DNA from: Funiculus sociatus GB2-C1 | Lineage (GTDB): Bacteria; Cyanobacteriota; Cyanobacteriia; Cyanobacteriales; FACHB-T130 | Reading direction: 5' to 3' | NCBI RefSeq assembly: GCF_039962115.1 | Contig: NZ_JAMPKJ010000013.1 | Location: 50,156-114,155 of the forward strand | DNA length: 64,000 nucleotides | In this document: in pieces, positions 53,716 to 63,597 of the stretch | How positions within the stretch are numbered: position 1 is the first letter of the stretch | How the letters are laid out: the number at the start of each line of letters is the position of its first letter | Notes under the pieces: generated by a model | Told to the model about the DNA's origin: nothing | The model's input: the letters and a program-made list of their open reading frames with translations, nothing else | Database searches by the model: none | Position numbers and translations under genes: made by a program

Positions 53716-55839
53716 TCATGTATTTCTTGACTCTCTATCAAAGTATGGATATACTTCTTGACTAAATATCCCCTGAATTTCTGGAGATTTATGGTTCACC
53801 AGCTCCTCGTAATCTTGACGTACAGGGACTTTGTAATTAGCAGTGCGGGGTGTAATTTTTGGCAACCATGTTGTATGTATTGTATAACCAAAGTTTAGTG
53901 AAGGATGACTCAGTTTGCACAAAGGACCCGGTGCCAAGCTTTGAGCATTGAAAATCCAAATCTCTTTACCGTGTTGGGAGACAACGGTACACACAATGTA
54001 ACCGTCCGTTGAATCCTTGTTACTATTAGCACTTGGGACAAATTGCGGTGAATTCATGATGTGGCTGTCCCAATGTTTTTGGTCTTTGGAGACAAGAGGA
54101 AATTCATAGGAGTCCGCGATCGCCATCTTTTTTGTATCCAGCCTAAACAAGCAAGAGGGTCTGCCTTTGCCAGAGTCTGGAATATCCAGAAGTTGCTCCA
54201 GCGGTATTACCCGATACTTATAGTTTTTGTACAAATCAAAGATGAACTCAGTCAGCAATTCCTGCCAAAAGCCAAAAGACTGCCAATAGATGTTCTCAAT
54301 CTTATCGGTTGACGTTCCGGAAGATTGGGTGTCGCGGTACGTGTAGAGTGATAGCCCCCAAGTACGTTTAGTATCAAATAGAACCTTTGACTCCAGAATT
54401 TCTGCTTTTTCAGCATCAATTACATAGCGTCCTAGACGACCGATATCCATTGCCCCAACTGATAGCATTCCTTCCAGATGAGGCGATGCAGGCTTGCCAT
54501 CGTAGGTGGAATCATAACGCCGCACCCATTCCGAGACATCAGTAGCGCATTCGTGGGCGACATGAAGGGTAATTTGCCCATTGGGGTTGTCGTAGTCTAC
54601 TAGAAAATGGGCAGCTTCCAGGGGAAGTACCACCTTGTGAGCAACAACTTCAACTTCTTTGTCATTATAATATGATGGATGTTGTCCGGCTTTCAGGCGA
54701 TCGCGTCGCACAATATATATACTCGTGTCCGGAAGTTGCGATCGCGTCAGCAACTTTCTCAACAGTCTTTCTGCCTGCTTACTCCCTGAAATCGGGTTAT
54801 TCAAAATCTGTTCCATGCCAAATTTCAGGCAAGTATCCATCAGCACCACATAATCCCGACTCACCGCTATCTGGTGCATAGTTTGCTCAATTCGGACAGG
54901 TTTACCATCCGGCAAAACCAGCTTCCAGCGTTCAAACTCACCAACCCCATTCCAGCGAATTAAATAGACAAAATCCGCAATTCCGAATAGTTTCTCCAGC
55001 CAGCCTTGCAAAAATTGCCATATGCCCTGAGAAAATTGGGAGAATGAATCGAAGATTTTTTTGACAAAATCTTGTTCATCAAAAAAGGAAGCGATCGCTT
55101 CCAGAAGTTCCTCCACTTCTTGCGGAAGTTTTTCCAATTCGTAAACCAACCCAATAGTTTCTAAAAAATTCGCTAACGACCTACCATAATTAACAGTAAA
55201 CATCTCTTCAGTGCGGGCATCAAAACAAGGATGCGCCGTACTCAAAACAGGTTGAAAGGGAATATTCAGCTGCATCCCCGGACACCACTCTTTATTTGTC
55301 CCAACTGCCGTTACTACCTCAAGCGTCTCCAAGTCAATCTCATAGGGACGACCCCCATCAAAAGTCACCAGCAAACGCTCATTTTCCTCACCAGAGAATT
55401 TCATCGGCAGAAATGCGGTATTTAACTGATCCCGCATTCCCAGATGCAGAGAAAACCGCGCCATGCCATAATCGCGAAACTGATACTTGTCATAGCGGCT
55501 TCCAGGTCGAGTTGCTTTATCAGCGTAATAGCAAGGTGACTTAGCAATCCGTGTCTTCAACCACACTTCGCCAGGCTTGTGAAAATCTAGCCGATAAATC
55601 ATGCCATTGCCATTCCAAACATGGGTGCCGTCTGGATTTGGCAAACCCCCGGAATTGACAGAACCCACGGGTGCCACGATAAATACATGACCGTGGAGAT
55701 CGTGCGGTAATTTTCCCTCAACCACCTGCAACGCCACATCCGTGAGTTCGCTAGCACTTGCCGTCATCATCCCCTCTGGGAAGGGAGGCAAACCGCCTGG
55801 GTTAATTGCTTCAGCCTGATTTTGATTGGGTTCGTTCAT
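53716..55839 (-). CDS. Enlarged carotenoid oxygenase, copy 1
   Basis: A 707-residue carotenoid cleavage oxygenase (RPE65/CCD family beta-propeller). It retains the His ligands expected for Fe(II): STAHPCFD, EQTMHQIAVSRDYVVLMDT, HVAHECATDVSEW and a C-terminal YTIHTTWLP. Family members are usually ~470-550 residues. The excess here includes an alpha-helical, acidic insertion after the first His (ELEKLPQEVEELLEAIASFF, about residues 230-290). Substrate and cleavage site not predictable. I start at ATG 55839; a TTG at 55878 lies upstream in a repeat shared with copy 2. It is 60 bp downstream of copy 2. Confidence 0.88.
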   Translation of the reverse strand: MNEPNQNQAEAINPGGLPPFPEGMMTASASELTDVALQVVEGKLPHDLHGHVFIVAPVGSVNSGGLPNPDGTHVWNGNGMIYRLDFHKPGEVWLKTRIAKSPCYYADKATRPGSRYDKYQFRDYGMARFSLHLGMRDQLNTAFLPMKFSGEENERLLVTFDGGRPYEIDLETLEVVTAVGTNKEWCPGMQLNIPFQPVLSTAHPCFDARTEEMFTVNYGRSLANFLETIGLVYELEKLPQEVEELLEAIASFFDEQDFVKKIFDSFSQFSQGIWQFLQGWLEKLFGIADFVYLIRWNGVGEFERWKLVLPDGKPVRIEQTMHQIAVSRDYVVLMDTCLKFGMEQILNNPISGSKQAERLLRKLLTRSQLPDTSIYIVRRDRLKAGQHPSYYNDKEVEVVAHKVVLPLEAAHFLVDYDNPNGQITLHVAHECATDVSEWVRRYDSTYDGKPASPHLEGMLSVGAMDIGRLGRYVIDAEKAEILESKVLFDTKRTWGLSLYTYRDTQSSGTSTDKIENIYWQSFGFWQELLTEFIFDLYKNYKYRVIPLEQLLDIPDSGKGRPSCLFRLDTKKMAIADSYEFPLVSKDQKHWDSHIMNSPQFVPSANSNKDSTDGYIVCTVVSQHGKEIWIFNAQSLAPGPLCKLSHPSLNFGYTIHTTWLPKITPRTANYKVPVRQDYEELVNHKSPEIQGIFSQEVYPYFDRESRNT

Positions 55840-55938
55840 ATCGCGCCAAAACTCGCTATTTATAGAATTCCCAATCAACCATCAAATTGACCAGACGGCG
55901 GATCGGCATCCCAATTGTACTAACTCTACATTCCTACT

Positions 55939-58248
55939 TTAGACAGATGCGGAATTATTTTCAAATTCGGGGTAAATTTTCTCCTGAAACAGCTTCTCAA
56001 TAAGCGGAGATTTCGTATCCTGCACCCGCTGATGATAATCTTCACACACCGAAATGTTGTACCTAGATGAGCGGTTGCCAATATTTTGCAACCAAGTTGT
56101 GTGTACAGTCATACCGATGTTTAATTGGGGATGGCTCAATTTACATAAAGGCCCTTGTCCTCCACGATTTAAGTCAGCAGCGTCGAAAATCCAAATTTCG
56201 CTTTTGGCATCGCCGGAATTAACAACGCACACAATATAACCGTCCGTTGAACCACCGTCACCATTACGGCGGGGTACAAACTGCGCCGAGTTTCCGAAGT
56301 AGCCGGTTGGAAATTTGTAAGTGTCGCATATTTTCATCTGCTTAGTATCTACACGGCATAAATTAACAGGTATGCCTTGTTTAGTAACTTCCCGCACCTT
56401 CTCTATCGACACCTCGCGATATTGATAGTCTTTATACGTGTCGAAGGCATACTGTGATAGCAGTTCTTTCCAGCATCCCCAAGAGTTCCAGTAAATATTT
56501 TCAAACTGCGCTGTCGGCACAGTACCGCTGTAAGCATAAATCGCTGTTGCCCAAGTGTAATCAAAGTTTGTGAGCAGAGATGACTCAACTAGCTTGCCAC
56601 TTTCTCCATCAATTACATAACGTCCGAGATGGTTAATATCCATGCCACCAATCGACATTCCATAAGGCAAATTATCAGTGCTGCTGACAACAGATTGGTC
56701 ATATTTGCGAATCCATTCAGACGGGTCCCAAGCTGTATTATGTGCTAAGTGCAGCGTAATTTGGTTGTTAGGATTTTCATAATCTGCCAAAAAGTGGGCT
56801 GCACCTCGCGGAATTACCACTTTCTTTGCCTTAACAGCCGAGTTTTGGGTATCGAGGTCAGAACGGCGCACAATATATATAGTGGTGTCAGGCGTTTCTG
56901 GATAGTCAAGATATTTTCTCAGCAGATTTTCTATTTGCGGATGCTTTGGCAAAGGACTCGTCAGCAGTTGCTCTGGGCCTAGTTTGAAAACTGTGTCCAT
57001 CAGCACTACATAATCTTGAGTGACTGCTATTTGGTGCATACTTTGCTTAATTTTCACCGGAGTAGTGCTTTTTCCCTCATCTAGCACAACTTCCCATTTC
57101 TGCAATTCACTTTCACCATCCCAGCAAATTAAGTAGACAAAATCCTCCATCTTTCTTGCTGCTGGCAGCAGGATTTGTGCTAGCTTTACAAGGTTGAGTA
57201 TTTCCAGGCAAAGTTCGTGAAAATTCTCAATTCCTTTCTCTAGCTCATATTTGAGAACTTGAATTAATTCATTCCAGATGTTTTCAAATCTTTGGGGAAC
57301 ATCCTTTTCTAGTAACAGAAGTTGCAGCAGTTCTCGAAAAATCTCAACAAACTCTTCTATCTCTTTCTCTAATTGTTGGTTTAAAAGGAGTTTCAGCACT
57401 AGTTTACAAAAATCATGAAAGATTTCTTCTCCCAACGGCAGCTTTGATTTCGTCTCCACAAGCAGTTGAGTAGGTTGGGAAACTTTCGTCAGTCGGTCTT
57501 CTACAGCTTTCAAAAAATCTTCAAATTCTTGCAAAGGTTTTTCTATATCGTTAAAGAGTAGGGGAGATAAGGCAGTAGCAATTGACTTACCATAATTAAC
57601 GGCGAATAGCTTTTGCGTGTTGGTGTCGAAGAAAGGGTGAGCGGCGGTTGTAACAATTCCAAAGGGAAGCGGTAGTTCAATTTGTTCGCGCCACTCTGAA
57701 TTTTTGCCTACAGGCGTAACAACTTCCAGAGTTTTGGGATCAATTTCATAGGGTCTTCCAGCATCCCAAGTAATTAACAAACGCTCATTTTGTCCGGGAA
57801 ATTGCATGGGTAAGAATGCTGTATTTACCTCATTGCGAAAGCCGAGTGATGTTGACAACCGAGCCAGACCGTGATTATTAAACCTAAGCTCCTCATATTC
57901 CGTTCCAGGTACGCTGGCTTTGTCAGCATAAAAGCATGGTGTTTTCGCAATTCTTGTGGTCAACCGCACTTTTCTCTCTTCTTGAACTTTGTCAAAGTCG
58001 AGGCGGTAAATCATAGCATCGCCATTGAACAGTGGCGTACCGTCGCTGGATGGGTGGATTTGAAAAGTGCCGGGAACAGGTTTGCTGTCAACAGAACCCG
58101 CTGGCCCAATAATGAAGGCGTAGCCGTACAGTTCTGGTAGCTCTCCTTCAATTGTCAGTTCCAGGTAACTCAACTCTTCCCGGCTGACTGTGAGAACTGA
58201 TTTTGGGAAGGGTGCGGACAGAGATTCCGGTGTGTAATTATTGGTCAT
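55939..58248 (-). CDS. Enlarged carotenoid oxygenase, copy 2
   Basis: A 769-residue paralog of the next gene. It has the same His ligands (TAAHPFFD, QSMHQIAVTQDYVVLMDT, HLAHNTAWDPSEW, MTVHTTWL). After the first His it has a larger, Leu/Glu-rich helical insertion of ~140 residues (about 232-375, EKEIEEFVEIFRELLQLLLL) with coiled-coil character. It is transcribed first of the pair. A short TAGTTCCCAAATCAACCATC element upstream is nearly identical to one upstream of copy 1, showing tandem duplication. The start MTNNYTPESLS is supported by clear homology to copy 1. Confidence 0.88.
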   Translation of the reverse strand: MTNNYTPESLSAPFPKSVLTVSREELSYLELTIEGELPELYGYAFIIGPAGSVDSKPVPGTFQIHPSSDGTPLFNGDAMIYRLDFDKVQEERKVRLTTRIAKTPCFYADKASVPGTEYEELRFNNHGLARLSTSLGFRNEVNTAFLPMQFPGQNERLLITWDAGRPYEIDPKTLEVVTPVGKNSEWREQIELPLPFGIVTTAAHPFFDTNTQKLFAVNYGKSIATALSPLLFNDIEKPLQEFEDFLKAVEDRLTKVSQPTQLLVETKSKLPLGEEIFHDFCKLVLKLLLNQQLEKEIEEFVEIFRELLQLLLLEKDVPQRFENIWNELIQVLKYELEKGIENFHELCLEILNLVKLAQILLPAARKMEDFVYLICWDGESELQKWEVVLDEGKSTTPVKIKQSMHQIAVTQDYVVLMDTVFKLGPEQLLTSPLPKHPQIENLLRKYLDYPETPDTTIYIVRRSDLDTQNSAVKAKKVVIPRGAAHFLADYENPNNQITLHLAHNTAWDPSEWIRKYDQSVVSSTDNLPYGMSIGGMDINHLGRYVIDGESGKLVESSLLTNFDYTWATAIYAYSGTVPTAQFENIYWNSWGCWKELLSQYAFDTYKDYQYREVSIEKVREVTKQGIPVNLCRVDTKQMKICDTYKFPTGYFGNSAQFVPRRNGDGGSTDGYIVCVVNSGDAKSEIWIFDAADLNRGGQGPLCKLSHPQLNIGMTVHTTWLQNIGNRSSRYNISVCEDYHQRVQDTKSPLIEKLFQEKIYPEFENNSASV

Positions 58249-58550
58249 TGCTTTAGTTTTAAGTTGCTTCGTTTATATAGTTCCCAAATCAACCATCAAA
58301 TCACCTACCTCTTTTTGAGGCGTGGAGAACTCGGTTGGTTTGCAAAATCCAAAATTACTATCGCAGGTATAGCGAAGAAAGGGCATATGCTAGAACAAAA
58401 GCGACATAGGCAAAGAGTTAGCCCAGCAGAGCAGCCGCTACACTAACTCCATCGGAAATTTTTTGGCTGCCGCAAAATCTAAAATCGATATAAGCTGTTC
58501 TGCAAACAGGATATCCTGATGTATTGGCAGCAACAGCTAGGGAAGAAGCA
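58249..58550. other. Divergent promoter region between carotenoid oxygenase and serS
   Basis: About 300 bp. Contains the duplicated TAGTTCCCAAATCAACCATC element (58278-58297); its partner is TAGAATTCCCAATCAACCAT at 55861-55880. It should hold promoters in both directions. Confidence 0.55.
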
Positions 58551-59828
58551 GTGCTAGACCTTAAGCAGATACGGGAAAATCCACAAGACGTTCAAGAGCG
58601 ACTGAATCATAAAGGCGCTCATCATGACATAAAGCCGATTTTGCAGCTAGACCAGCAGCAACGGGAACTCGAAGCGAAGCGAAGTCAGCTGCAAGCGCGG
58701 GGTAACGAAATTGGTAAATTAGTCGGACAAAAAATTAAATCTGGCAGTGACCCCAATGGCGCAGAAATTCAAACGCTGCGGGAAGAAGGCAACTCTGTCA
58801 AAACTCAGATTGCCGAACTAGAACCGCAAGAAAGAGAGCTGAAAGCCATAATAGAAGAACTTTTGTTAGCTCTCCCTAACTTACCCAGTCAGTCCACACC
58901 TATTGGTAAAAGTGAAGAAGAGAATGTAGAAGTACGCCGCTGGGGTGATGAATATATGCCCCCAAACTCTAATATTCTGCCTCATGAAGAAATTGGCGAG
59001 AAACTGGGGATTCTCAACTTTGAGCGTGCTGTCAAAGTCGCTAAAAGCCGATTTGTAACTTTAATCGGTGCTGGTGCGGCGCTGGAAAGAGCTTTGATTA
59101 GCTTTATGCTCGACCGACAAATCGCAGCAGGCTATGTGGAAGTTATTCCACCATTTCTCATCAACAGCGAATCCCTCAAAGCCACAGGTCAGCTGCCCAA
59201 ATTTGCTGAAGAAAGCTTCAAATGCGACCAAGATGATTTGTGGCTGGCACCCACAGCTGAAGTACCAGTGACGAATCTCTATCGGGATGAAATCTTGGAA
59301 GCATCCCAGCTACCCATTTATCACTGTGCTTATACTCCCTGTTTTCGTCGGGAAGCTGGTAGCTATGGGAGAGACACGCGGGGGTTAATTCGACTGCACC
59401 AGTTTAATAAAGTTGAGTTGGTGAAATTCGTCCATCCTGATACTTCACCAGCAGAGCATGAATCGCTCGTAAGGGACGCGGAGGCTATTTTGCAGGCGTT
59501 GCAGTTGCCTTATCGGGTGATAGAGTTATGCACTGGCGACCTGAGTTTTAGTGCGGCGAAGTGCTACGACTTGGAGGTGTGGTTGCCTTCTGCTGGAAAA
59601 TACCGCGAGATTTCCAGCTGCTCGAATTTTGAGGATTTTCAGGCGCGACGCGGCAGTATCCGCTTTAGAGAAACTGGGAAGAAGGGAACCCAGTTTGTCC
59701 ACACCCTAAATGGTTCAGGTTTGGCGATAGGGCGGACAATGGCGGCGATTCTGGAGAACTATCAACAACCGGATGGAATCAGGATACCGCAAGTGCTGCA
59801 ACCTTATCTGGGACGTGAGGTTCTGTGA
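58551..59828 (+). CDS. serS: Seryl-tRNA synthetase
   Basis: A 425-residue class II synthetase charging tRNA-Ser. N-terminal coiled-coil arm (about 25-105, rich in Gln/Glu/Lys), then motif 2 region ([20 protein letters not shown] with [13 protein letters not shown]) and motif 3 ([20 protein letters not shown]). The start is GTG at 58551, since AGGGAAG lies upstream and the sequence [10 protein letters not shown] matches the usual N-terminus; a TTG at 58524 would add nine unlikely residues. Confidence 0.96.
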   Translation: MLDLKQIRENPQDVQERLNHKGAHHDIKPILQLDQQQRELEAKRSQLQARGNEIGKLVGQKIKSGSDPNGAEIQTLREEGNSVKTQIAELEPQERELKAIIEELLLALPNLPSQSTPIGKSEEENVEVRRWGDEYMPPNSNILPHEEIGEKLGILNFERAVKVAKSRFVTLIGAGAALERALISFMLDRQIAAGYVEVIPPFLINSESLKATGQLPKFAEESFKCDQDDLWLAPTAEVPVTNLYRDEILEASQLPIYHCAYTPCFRREAGSYGRDTRGLIRLHQFNKVELVKFVHPDTSPAEHESLVRDAEAILQALQLPYRVIELCTGDLSFSAAKCYDLEVWLPSAGKYREISSCSNFEDFQARRGSIRFRETGKKGTQFVHTLNGSGLAIGRTMAAILENYQQPDGIRIPQVLQPYLGREVL

Positions 59829-59931
59829 AGAGAGGCAGGAGTTATGAGTTATTAATTTCTTACTCCTGACTCCTAGCTTTTGCAGCACCGTAGAATGAAG
59901 AAGTATGTAGTTAAGTTGAATAAATATAAGT

Positions 59932-61023
59932 ATGCCAGTTTTCGCGGCGATCGCAGTCTTAGCGCTTTTGATAGTGGTACACGAGCTGGGTCATTTTATG
60001 GCAGCTCGTCTTCAGGGAATTCACGTTAATCGCTTCTCTCTGGGTTTTGGGCCGATTTTGTGGAAATACCAGGGAACGGAAACCGAGTATGCCGTCCGCG
60101 CTTTTCCTCTAGGCGGTTTTGTTGGTTTCCCCGATGATGACCCCGACAGCAATATTCCCCCCGAAGACCCTAATCTGCTACGCAACCGCCCCATCCTCGA
60201 TAGAGCGATTGTCATCAGTGCTGGTGTTATCGCCAACTTAGTTTTTGCCTACTTGCTCCTTGTGACTCAACTCGGCTTTGTGGGCATTCCAGACTTTAAC
60301 TACAAGCCTGGGGTTGTGGTTACTCCAGTGGCCTCAGATGTTACTTTGGCTGCACTCCAGGCTGGCATCAAAGCCGGAGATGTGGTTCTGTTGGCAGATG
60401 GTCAACCACTCAAAGCATCTAGGGAAGCTATCCCGACGCTGATGAAAGTGATTCAAGACCATCCCAACCAGCCCATCCCGCTGAGTATCGAACGTCAGGG
60501 TCAAAATATATCTTTGACTGTGACACCAGAACCAGGCGCAGATGGAAAAGGTCGCATTGGTGTCAAACTGGCTCCTAACGGTACACCACTCCGTCGGCAC
60601 TTGGATAATCCTGTGGACATTTTCACGACAGCTGCCACAGAATTTCAACGAATCGTGAGTTTAACAGTTCAGGGTTTTGGGCTGCTAATCAGTAACTTTG
60701 GCGAAACAGCTAATCAGGTCGCAGGCCCGGTTAAGATTGTGGAACTTGGGGCAAATATTGCCAAGTCAGATGCAGCAAATCTGTTTCAGTTTGCTGCCCT
60801 CATCAGCATTAACCTGGCTATCATCAACATTTTGCCTTTACCCGCCCTGGATGGCGGTCAGCTGGCTTTCTTGTTGATTGAAGGCTTAAGGGGTAAGCCT
60901 TTGCCTACAAAAATCCAAGACGGCATTATGCAAACCGGATTGATGCTGCTATTGGGTTTAGGTATTTTCTTGATTGTGCGAGACACTTTTAACTTGGAGT
61001 CGGTACAAAGATTATTTCAGTGA
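59932..61023 (+). CDS. rseP: Site-2 protease, RseP/M50 family
   Basis: A 363-residue intramembrane zinc protease. HELGH (about residues 17-21) in the first helix and the LDG motif in NILPLPALDGGQLAF (about 300-314) are the active-site elements. A single PDZ-like domain lies around residues 115-205 (LQAGIKAGDVVLLADGQPLK). Likely role is regulated intramembrane proteolysis of anti-sigma factors or other single-pass proteins. The TGA overlaps the GTG start of nth by 4 bp. Confidence 0.94.
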   Translation: MPVFAAIAVLALLIVVHELGHFMAARLQGIHVNRFSLGFGPILWKYQGTETEYAVRAFPLGGFVGFPDDDPDSNIPPEDPNLLRNRPILDRAIVISAGVIANLVFAYLLLVTQLGFVGIPDFNYKPGVVVTPVASDVTLAALQAGIKAGDVVLLADGQPLKASREAIPTLMKVIQDHPNQPIPLSIERQGQNISLTVTPEPGADGKGRIGVKLAPNGTPLRRHLDNPVDIFTTAATEFQRIVSLTVQGFGLLISNFGETANQVAGPVKIVELGANIAKSDAANLFQFAALISINLAIINILPLPALDGGQLAFLLIEGLRGKPLPTKIQDGIMQTGLMLLLGLGIFLIVRDTFNLESVQRLFQ

Positions 61024-61757
61024 GCATTACTCATAAATCGTCAAGCCAGCAGCAGCGGGCTTTGGAGATTCTAATTCGCCTGAAGCGACTGTATCCAGTT
61101 GCCCCCTGTACGCTGAACTACAAAACGCCAGTGCAGCTTTTGGTAGCAACTATTCTCTCGGCGCAGTGTACGGATGAGCGGGTAAATCAGGTGACACCAG
61201 CGTTATTTGCTCGGTTTCCTGATGCGATCGCTTTGGCAAACGCTGATATTATCGAGTTGGAAAATTTGATCCGTTCCACTGGTTTTTATCGCAACAAGGC
61301 GAAAAATATTCAAGGGGCAAGCCGCTTAATTGTGGAAAAATTTGGCGGCGAGGTGCCACAACGAATGGAATTGTTGCTGGAATTGCCAGGGGTGGCGCGT
61401 AAAACGGCTAATGTGGTTCTAGCTCATGCCTACGGTATTAATCAGGGCGTGACGGTGGATACTCATGTGAAACGTCTCTCGCACCGCTTGGGTTTGACAG
61501 AACATACAGACCCGATTCGCATAGAGCGGGATTTGATGAGAATATTACCTCACTGTGAAGAATGGGAAAACTGGTCAATTCGTTTGGTTTACCACGGTCG
61601 GGCAATTTGTAAGGCTCGGAATCCTGAATGCGATGCTTGCGTTCTTGCCGATTTGTGTCCTTCTGCCAATGTGTCCCAGTCAAATTCTGACCAGGTAAGC
61701 ATAGTCACGGTTCCTCTTGCCATCCCTGAAGAACCCCTGCCTAACCCTCCCCGTTAA
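61020..61757 (+). CDS. nth: Endonuclease III
   Basis: DNA glycosylase/AP lyase for oxidised pyrimidines. HhH motif LPGVARKTANVVLAHAYG with catalytic Lys, then VDTHVKRLSHRLGL with catalytic Asp, and the [4Fe-4S] cluster Cys in CKARNPECDACVLADLC. At 245 residues it exceeds the usual ~215; the last ~30 residues (after CPSAN) are non-homologous and end EEPLPNPPR, where the stop codon lies inside a GGGGAG palindrome. The GTG start overlaps rseP by 4 bp. Confidence 0.95.
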   Translation: MSITHKSSSQQQRALEILIRLKRLYPVAPCTLNYKTPVQLLVATILSAQCTDERVNQVTPALFARFPDAIALANADIIELENLIRSTGFYRNKAKNIQGASRLIVEKFGGEVPQRMELLLELPGVARKTANVVLAHAYGINQGVTVDTHVKRLSHRLGLTEHTDPIRIERDLMRILPHCEEWENWSIRLVYHGRAICKARNPECDACVLADLCPSANVSQSNSDQVSIVTVPLAIPEEPLPNPPR

Positions 61758-61764
61758 CGGGGAG
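61747..61764. repeat. Palindrome containing the nth stop codon
   Basis: CTCCCCGTTAACGGGGAG is an 18-bp perfect palindrome. The stop TAA lies at its centre. Probably a dispersed repeat or weak terminator that extended the nth reading frame. Confidence 0.6.
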
Positions 61765-61830
61765 TGAACAAATTATTGATGTTTAGAATATAATGGAGAA
61801 TGGTGTCTAAATCTGCGGAAGAATTGATTC

Positions 61831-62133
61831 ATGGCTAAAAAGAGCATGATTGAGCGGGAGAAAAAGCGCGAGCGGCTGGTAGAAAAGTATGCCGATAAGC
61901 GTGCAGCGTTGCAGGAAGATTTTGATAATGCAACCACCCAACAACAAAAGCTGGCAATTCATCGCCAAATCCAGCAATTGCCTCGCAACAGTGCGCCCAC
62001 CAGACTGCGGAACCGCTGCTGGGTAACTGGTCGTCCTAGAGGTGTTTATCGGGATTTCGGCCTGTCTCGGAACGTCATGCGGGAATGGGCGCACCAAGGC
62101 CTGTTACCTGGTGTGGTTAAGTCTAGCTGGTAG
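61831..62133 (+). CDS. rpsN: 30S ribosomal protein S14
   Basis: A 100-residue S14, zinc-independent form (no CxxC pairs). It begins [20 protein letters not shown] and ends [21 protein letters not shown], with the family core [20 protein letters not shown]. It binds the 16S rRNA head. Cyanobacteria keep S14 apart from the main ribosomal operon, as here. Confidence 0.97.
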   Translation: MAKKSMIEREKKRERLVEKYADKRAALQEDFDNATTQQQKLAIHRQIQQLPRNSAPTRLRNRCWVTGRPRGVYRDFGLSRNVMREWAHQGLLPGVVKSSW

Positions 62134-62178
62134 TCCTTAGTCCTTAGTCCTTAGTTGATTGTGTTTGACCAAGGACTA
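62131..62178. repeat. TTAGTCC heptamer repeat
   Basis: Three to four copies of TAGTCCT (62131-62154) just past rpsN, with AAGGACTAAT (62171-62180) able to pair with the last copy across a ~16-nt loop. One more member of the junction-repeat class in this window. Confidence 0.65.
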
Positions 62179-62189
62179 ATGACTATTAA

Positions 62190-62519
62190 CTATTGACCAC
62201 AACAGCGGTCAATGCCAAGGCTGTCTAAAAGTAAGTCGCTGACAGCATTAGCGATCGCAAACTCGCTGTAGAAACTCTTAGAAAAGTCAAACGCCTGCAT
62301 TTCTGTCAGGATAGCAATAACTAACGAACCCAGATCGTTTTCGCCTTCCATCCGTTGACGGACATAGATTTGGGACGCTCGGCGGGCTATTTCCTGATTG
62401 ACAGGCTCTGGGATAAATTCTTGGTCAAGCCAAGTATGTAAAGATTTTTGCAGCCATTCACCTTCCTGTTGGGCATTTTCGGCTGGTGGTAGTGTGATGG
62501 GTGGAATTGGTTCAGGCAT
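62190..62519 (-). CDS. Conserved cyanobacterial hypothetical protein
   Basis: A 109-residue protein with a Pro-rich N-terminus (MPEPIPPITLPPAE) and a helical remainder (WLQKSLHTWLDQEFIPEPVN, RASQIYVRQRMEGENDLGSL, FAIANAVSDLLLDSLGI). I recall such proteins from other cyanobacteria but no function. The ATG at 62519 is preferred over the TTG at 62531. It is convergent with rpsN and divergent from aat. Confidence 0.65.
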   Translation of the reverse strand: MPEPIPPITLPPAENAQQEGEWLQKSLHTWLDQEFIPEPVNQEIARRASQIYVRQRMEGENDLGSLVIAILTEMQAFDFSKSFYSEFAIANAVSDLLLDSLGIDRCCGQ

Positions 62520-62657
62520 TTGCTCTATCAATTTTTGCGTATCAGCTTTTAAATTTCATCTGCCAATTTCACGATTTTAAAAGTGAAGGCAGTATTTTAA
62601 ATATTAAGGTTGCACGCTGCTGTTTCGGGATATCTACAACCCTGTCGGGCTAAGTGC

Positions 62658-63233
62658 ATGGAATTTGATATTTCCAACATTATCCAGGGGTATGCTCAAG
62701 GCTACTTTCTGATGGCGGATGACGATGATAACTTGGGGTGGTACTCCAGCCGTCAGCGGACGATGATACCCCTAGATGACCGATTCCGCTACCCAACCTC
62801 ACTTAGGCGCGTCCTCAACCAGGAACGCTTCACTGTCGCTGTCAACCGGGATTTTCAAGCGGTTGTTGCTGGGTGTGCGGACAGGGAAACCACCTGGATT
62901 TCGCCTGAGTTAAAGAAGATTTACTGGAAATTATATCAAGCTGGTTGGGCTTATAGTTTTGAAACTTGGCAGGGAGATGAGTTGGCGGGGGGAATTTTAG
63001 GAATTGTCATCGGCGGTGCTTTTATTGGCGAGTCGATGTTTTTCCGAATTCCGGAGGGGTCGAAGGTGGCGATGGTCAAGTTGCAAGAAAGATTGCGATC
63101 GCGCCAGTTTGTTTTTTTTGATGCTCAAATGATGAATCCCCACTTGGAACGTTTTGGTGCTTATATAATTGACGATACAGATTATCAAATTTTGTTGCAG
63201 GAAGCGTTACAACGTCAGTGTTTTCTGATATAG
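62658..63233 (+). CDS. aat: Leucyl/phenylalanyl-tRNA--protein transferase
   Basis: A 191-residue Aat, which tags proteins bearing N-terminal Arg/Lys with Leu or Phe for ClpS/ClpP degradation. Key blocks: IIQGYAQGYFLMADDDD, GWYSSRQRTMIPLDD, FSVETWQ-like SFETWQGDELAGGILGI, GAFIGESMFFR and FFDAQMMNPHLERFG. All conserved blocks are present. I choose ATG 62658; the in-frame TTG at 62610 would add 16 residues. It is followed by transposon remnants. Confidence 0.93.
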   Translation: MEFDISNIIQGYAQGYFLMADDDDNLGWYSSRQRTMIPLDDRFRYPTSLRRVLNQERFTVAVNRDFQAVVAGCADRETTWISPELKKIYWKLYQAGWAYSFETWQGDELAGGILGIVIGGAFIGESMFFRIPEGSKVAMVKLQERLRSRQFVFFDAQMMNPHLERFGAYIIDDTDYQILLQEALQRQCFLI

Positions 63234-63240
63234 CAATTCT

Positions 63241-63379
63241 TCAACGAACCGCCCAGACGCGACCGAGCGCAGAAGAAGAGAATTTCATCAAAAGTTCTGC
63301 CAAAGCCACCTTGCCCAATTTGTTTGATGGCTCGATAACGATCTTGTAGCAGTAGGTTTGCACCGCAACTAGTAGACTG
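63241..63379. other. Fragment region between aat and the IS630 remnant
   Basis: A minus-strand frame reading VQTYCYKIVIEPSNKLGKVA ... SALGRVWAVR ends at 63241. It resembles the 3' end of a protein gene but has no start and no recognised family. It may be another transposase or gene remnant in this IS-rich end. Confidence 0.3.
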
Positions 63380-63597
63380 TCAAGATAAAAATGATGGGTA
63401 AAGACGCTTGAGCTTAATACGAGCATCAGCAGTAGTAAATTGCCAATTAATCTTAAGAGATTCTCGATTTCGTTGTTCTTCCCAAGCAGCAATCTCTCGC
63501 TGCAAAGACTCCTTATCCGGAATGCGACGGTCGAGGCATTGGCCAGATAAAACACTCAATTCAATTTCAGCCATATTCAACCAACTACCATGTTTAG
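63380..63597 (-). pseudogene. IS630-type transposase, C-terminal fragment
   Basis: About 72 codons reading AKHGSWLNMAEIELSVLSGQ, then CLDRRIPDKESLQREIAAWE and FTTADARIKLKRLYPSFLS. This is the C-terminal DDE region of IS630-like transposases; the KHGSWLNMAE block with its catalytic Glu is diagnostic. The upstream part is absent because an ISAs1-type element starts at 63598. The fragment cannot be functional. Confidence 0.82.
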
